Assembly (NCBI RefSeq): GCF_000186865.1
Contig: NW_008705571.1
Location: forward strand, 679,074-741,930
Source of the DNA: Aureococcus anophagefferens
Lineage: Eukaryota; Sar; Pelagophyceae; Pelagomonadales; Pelagomonadaceae
Length of the DNA stretch: 62,857 nucleotides
Reading direction: 5' to 3'
Shown: positions 60,511 to 62,857 of the stretch, piece after piece
Numbering within the stretch: position 1 is the stretch's first letter
How the letters are laid out: each line of letters starts with the position of its first letter
The notes under the pieces: model-generated
Database searches by the model: none
Seen by the model: only the letters and a program-made list of their open reading frames with translations
Told to the model about the DNA's origin: nothing
Made by a program: the position numbers and the translations under genes

Positions 60511-61362
60511 TTACCGCGGTGACTCCTGCCAGGACTTGGCCCAGTGGTGGACCGCGTAGGAAAAGGGCGCGTCGGGGGCCGCGGGCGCCGCGTTCGACTT
60601 GGCGTAGAAGATCTCGTAGGGCAGGCACACGGCGCGGGGCATGGGCCCGTGCAGCTCGCAGAAGGTGCGCGTGATCAGGCCCGGGCCCGTGTGCTCGATG
60701 GTCCAGTCCGCGTCGGCCTGGGACAGGGTCTTCGCGAGCGGCCCGGCGTCGTCGAGGAAGCCGCTCGCGGCGATCGCGGCCAGGAGGTCCGTCGGCGGCG
60801 GCTTCGGGCGCTGGACGCGCGCCGCGGCGACGCGCTCCACGAGGGCCGCGAGGAGCGCGTGCCCGGGCGCCGCGCCGATGAGGCCGTTGTTGATCTCGAC
60901 GGCGCCGACGTTCGAGAAGCCGACGAAAAAGTCCGCGGCCTCGCGGAGCGCGTCGAGGGGCCGGAGCGGCTCAAAGTCCATGTCCGCGTAGACGCCGCCG
61001 AAGCGCAGCAGGATCTCGTAGCGCGCGATGTCCGACGCCTCGCCCCAGTTGGTCGCGGCCGAGAACGCCGCGGCGTTCTCGAGGCCGAGCGCGGCGACGT
61101 CCGCGTCGCGCCACAGCTTGTACTCCCAGTCCGGATGGAGCGCGCGCCACGCGGCCGCGTGCGCGTCCGGCGGCGGCTTGGGCCCGAGCCAGATCTGGTG
61201 GAGTTTGCGCGGGACGTTCGCCGACCCGCTCGCGCCGCGGCGCCAGTTTTCGTACTTCGCGCGAAGCGCGGCGTGGTCCTCGGCGTCCTTCGACGACCAG
61301 AGGCCTCGGCGATGCAGCGGCGGGTCGGTCCACGTCGGCAATTCGTCGAGCAGCGCGGCCAT
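60511..61362 (-). CDS. GT32-like glycosyltransferase with DXD motif
   Basis: 283 residues from MAALLDELPTWTDPP. RKLHQIWLGPKPPP, WEYKLWRDADV, SDIARYEILLRFGGVYADMD (DMD is the DXD metal/sugar-nucleotide site) and EPLRPLDAL match the Gly_transf_sug/OCH1-like family; VEINNGLIGAAPGHALL and a C-terminal HHWAKSW are also typical. No transmembrane anchor or signal is obvious, so it could be soluble or the N-terminus could be incomplete. Likely a Golgi-type hexosyltransferase; donor and acceptor unknown. Confidence 0.9.
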   Translation of the reverse strand: MAALLDELPTWTDPPLHRRGLWSSKDAEDHAALRAKYENWRRGASGSANVPRKLHQIWLGPKPPPDAHAAAWRALHPDWEYKLWRDADVAALGLENAAAFSAATNWGEASDIARYEILLRFGGVYADMDFEPLRPLDALREAADFFVGFSNVGAVEINNGLIGAAPGHALLAALVERVAAARVQRPKPPPTDLLAAIAASGFLDDAGPLAKTLSQADADWTIEHTGPGLITRTFCELHGPMPRAVCLPYEIFYAKSNAAPAAPDAPFSYAVHHWAKSWQESPR

Positions 61363-62313
61363 GGGCGAGACGCAGTGCTGAGAGCGTCGCAGCGCTGCCG
61401 CAGCGCTTGGAGCGCGTCGCCGAGGCGCGAGTGCGTCCGCGCGGCGGGCCGCGTCGATGGGTGTGCCGCACGACGCCTTCGCGCGAGCCGCGCGGCACGT
61501 CGCGCGGCGCCTGGAGGTCGTCGGCGCGCGCGCACGGCGTCGCTTCGCCAGGCGAGGCGCGGTGCCGCCAAGGCCTGGAGCTCGACTTCAGCGTGCAGGC
61601 ACGGTGCCGCGAGGCCTCGGCGGCGCGCAACGCGGGCGCGACGGGTCGCGGCGCGTCGCGAGCGGGCCGTGCGCGGCGTCGTCGCGGGGCGTGGGCGGCG
61701 CGACGGACGAGTGGCGTCGGGGAGGGGCGGCGGCGCGCGCGCGAAGGCGGGAGAAAAGGCCGTATTCGCGGACGCGCGCGGCGACGGGCGCGCGCGCGCG
61801 CGCGGGTTTGTGCGTCGGTCGAGCAGAGGGAGTCCCGGCGGGGGCGGGGGGAGGCGCGGCGGACGGCGAGCGGCGTTTTACGGCGCGAGGAAGCGGGCGT
61901 ATTCGGGCGTCAAAGTGTCCAGTGTAGGGTACTTGGGGGTACTTGGCAATGGTAGCCGAGAAACCCGCACGATTTGGACTCGGGCGTTTTCAGAGAAGTG
62001 GTGGGAGTCGATGGAGTCGTAGTAGTAGTCGTCCGAGTAGTCGATGACTATGAAGATAAAACCCGCACGAAAGCGGCTTGGTGTTACAGTTAAAGGTCTT
62101 CTGGAGTAGAGTGTTGCGTCGGGAGACGCAGAAGAGAAACCCGCACAAAAAGGCATGGATTTTGATTTTGGGTTGGGTTGGTTCGCTCCAATTGGAGCTG
62201 TATTGGTTTTGTGTGTTTGGTTTGATTGGGGGGGAGCGCGAAAGAGATGGATCGACGTGCAGCTCGACTCTCGGAAGAGGGCGCACAGAAGCTCGCTGTC
62301 TGCTTTCACATTA
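61363..62313. other. Spacer between the last gene and rDNA (951 bp)
   Basis: The first ~550 bp are extremely GC-rich with shadow frames only. From about 61900 GC falls sharply to an rDNA intergenic-spacer-like composition. AAACCCGCAC occurs three times (61961, 62059, 62137). No tRNA or 5S gene seen. Confidence 0.6.
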
Positions 62314-62665
62314 ACAAATCGCCGGAACAAGAGGCTGAATCTCAGCAGATCGTAGGACAAAGCCTACTCTCATGCTTACAATACCCCGTTCCATATTTAA
62401 GTCGTCTACAAAGGATTTATCCCTCCCAACATTCGAAATTGCGATGGAGTATGATGCTCGGCCGAAGCCTATCGTGATGCGTGTAACATCGGGAGAGGTG
62501 AATATCGTCGCTTTCCAGCATGGATTCTGACTTAGAGGCGTTCAGTCATAATCCTACAGATGGTAGCTTCGCGGCACTAGCTGTTCAGCTAACCGCAATG
62601 ACCAAATATCTGAACCAACGGTTCCTCTCGTACTAAGTTAGATTACTGTCGCGACAACCGTTCAT

Positions 62666-62720
<55 letters not shown>

Positions 62721-62823
62721 GTTAGTGGGTGAACAATCCTACACTTGGTGACTTCTGCGACACAATGATAGGAAGAGCCGACATCGAAGAATCAAAAAGC
62801 AACGTCGCTATGAACGCTTGGCT

Positions 62824-62857
<34 letters not shown>
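62314..62857 (-). rRNA. Large-subunit (25S/28S) rRNA, 3' end, partial
   Basis: The minus strand carries conserved eukaryotic LSU 3' sequence: GAACGCCTCTAAGTCAGAAT, GGATAAATCCTTTG, ACGGGGTATTGTAAGCA and ACGATCTGCTGAGATT, ending at GGCGATTTGT like the mature 3' end of yeast 25S. Other diagnostic blocks on the plus strand include AGTTATCCCTGTGGTAAC and CTCGTACTAAGTTAG (antisense of the sarcin-ricin/peptidyl-transferase region). The gene continues beyond the right edge. The 3' boundary is set by alignment from memory and may be off by a few bases. Confidence 0.95.

Noticed and set aside
61378..62022. Open frames in the spacer before the rDNA
   Set aside because: They are Arg/Ala/Gly-rich, overlap each other in several frames, and have no motif or likely start context.
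1..62857. tRNA genes, bacterial operon signals or a viral insertion
   Set aside because: No cloverleaf sequence, Shine-Dalgarno/operon layout or viral hallmark gene was seen; genes have eukaryotic domains and introns.

Overview
The window is nuclear DNA from a very GC-rich, gene-dense eukaryote. The best fit is a pelagophyte (stramenopile) alga close to Aureococcus anophagefferens. Four things point there. Protein genes are interrupted by short introns. Most of those introns are introner elements: short non-autonomous DNA transposons flanked by an 8-bp target-site duplication (TSD) that are spliced out exactly, a mechanism described for Micromonas and Aureococcus. An FMN-oxidase gene carries a plastid-type presequence. 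The right edge runs into a nuclear rDNA unit. The species assignment is inference from these features, not from a database match.

Layout, left to right. 1-490: 5' part of a methyltransferase gene (minus). 752-3646: W/IQ-rich protein. 3762-6500: channel with a cyclic-nucleotide-binding fold. 6672-7463: FMN oxidase (minus). 7638-8837: coiled-coil protein. 8852-14468: sacsin/NO VEIN-like ATPase (minus). 14729-16000: RING/TRAF-like protein. 16053-20443: nardilysin-like M16 protease (minus). 20835-21878: MYND/Sel1 protein (minus). 22163-24943: LRR plus CHAT protease-like protein (minus). 25096-25920: secreted 2OG-oxygenase-like protein (minus). 26151-38305: a giant coiled-coil/Sfi1-like protein with recent long tandem duplications. 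38588-39459: membrane protein (minus). 39614-39987: a snapback inverted-repeat element. 40088-40732: small FN3-like protein. 40992-42182: second MYND/Sel1 paralogue. 42270-42932: PNO1 (minus). 43084-45567: J-domain protein (minus). 45780-53928: multi-C2, pseudokinase and TPR protein. 54158-55453: F-box/ankyrin/PHD protein. 55458-56559: membrane protein with a PH domain (minus). 56715-57797: FN3 plus thioredoxin-fold protein. 58268-60508: double 2OG oxygenase. 60511-61362: DXD glycosyltransferase (minus). 61363-62313: spacer. 62314-62857: 3' end of the LSU rRNA (minus).

The common theme is introner biology. I resolved 29 introns. In every one the donor is the first base of the left TSD copy, and the acceptor AG lies immediately before the right TSD copy. 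Nine have a perfect 8/8 TSD and five more match 7/8. Splicing at this register restores the reading frame and, where the family is known, its consensus. Thirteen of the 29 have a GC donor instead of GT. There are at least three element families: A (start near CAGCGTCCCGCG), B (ends near CAGCAAAAGGGTG, core GGGTGATTCRACGTC) and C (ends CTGTGTGCA/TGCACACAG). One B-type copy lies outside any gene.

Genes are packed tightly: four convergent pairs have only 2 to 52 bp between stop codons. The genes do not form an operon or pathway. Most large antisense open frames are shadows caused by the scarcity of stop codons at this GC content.
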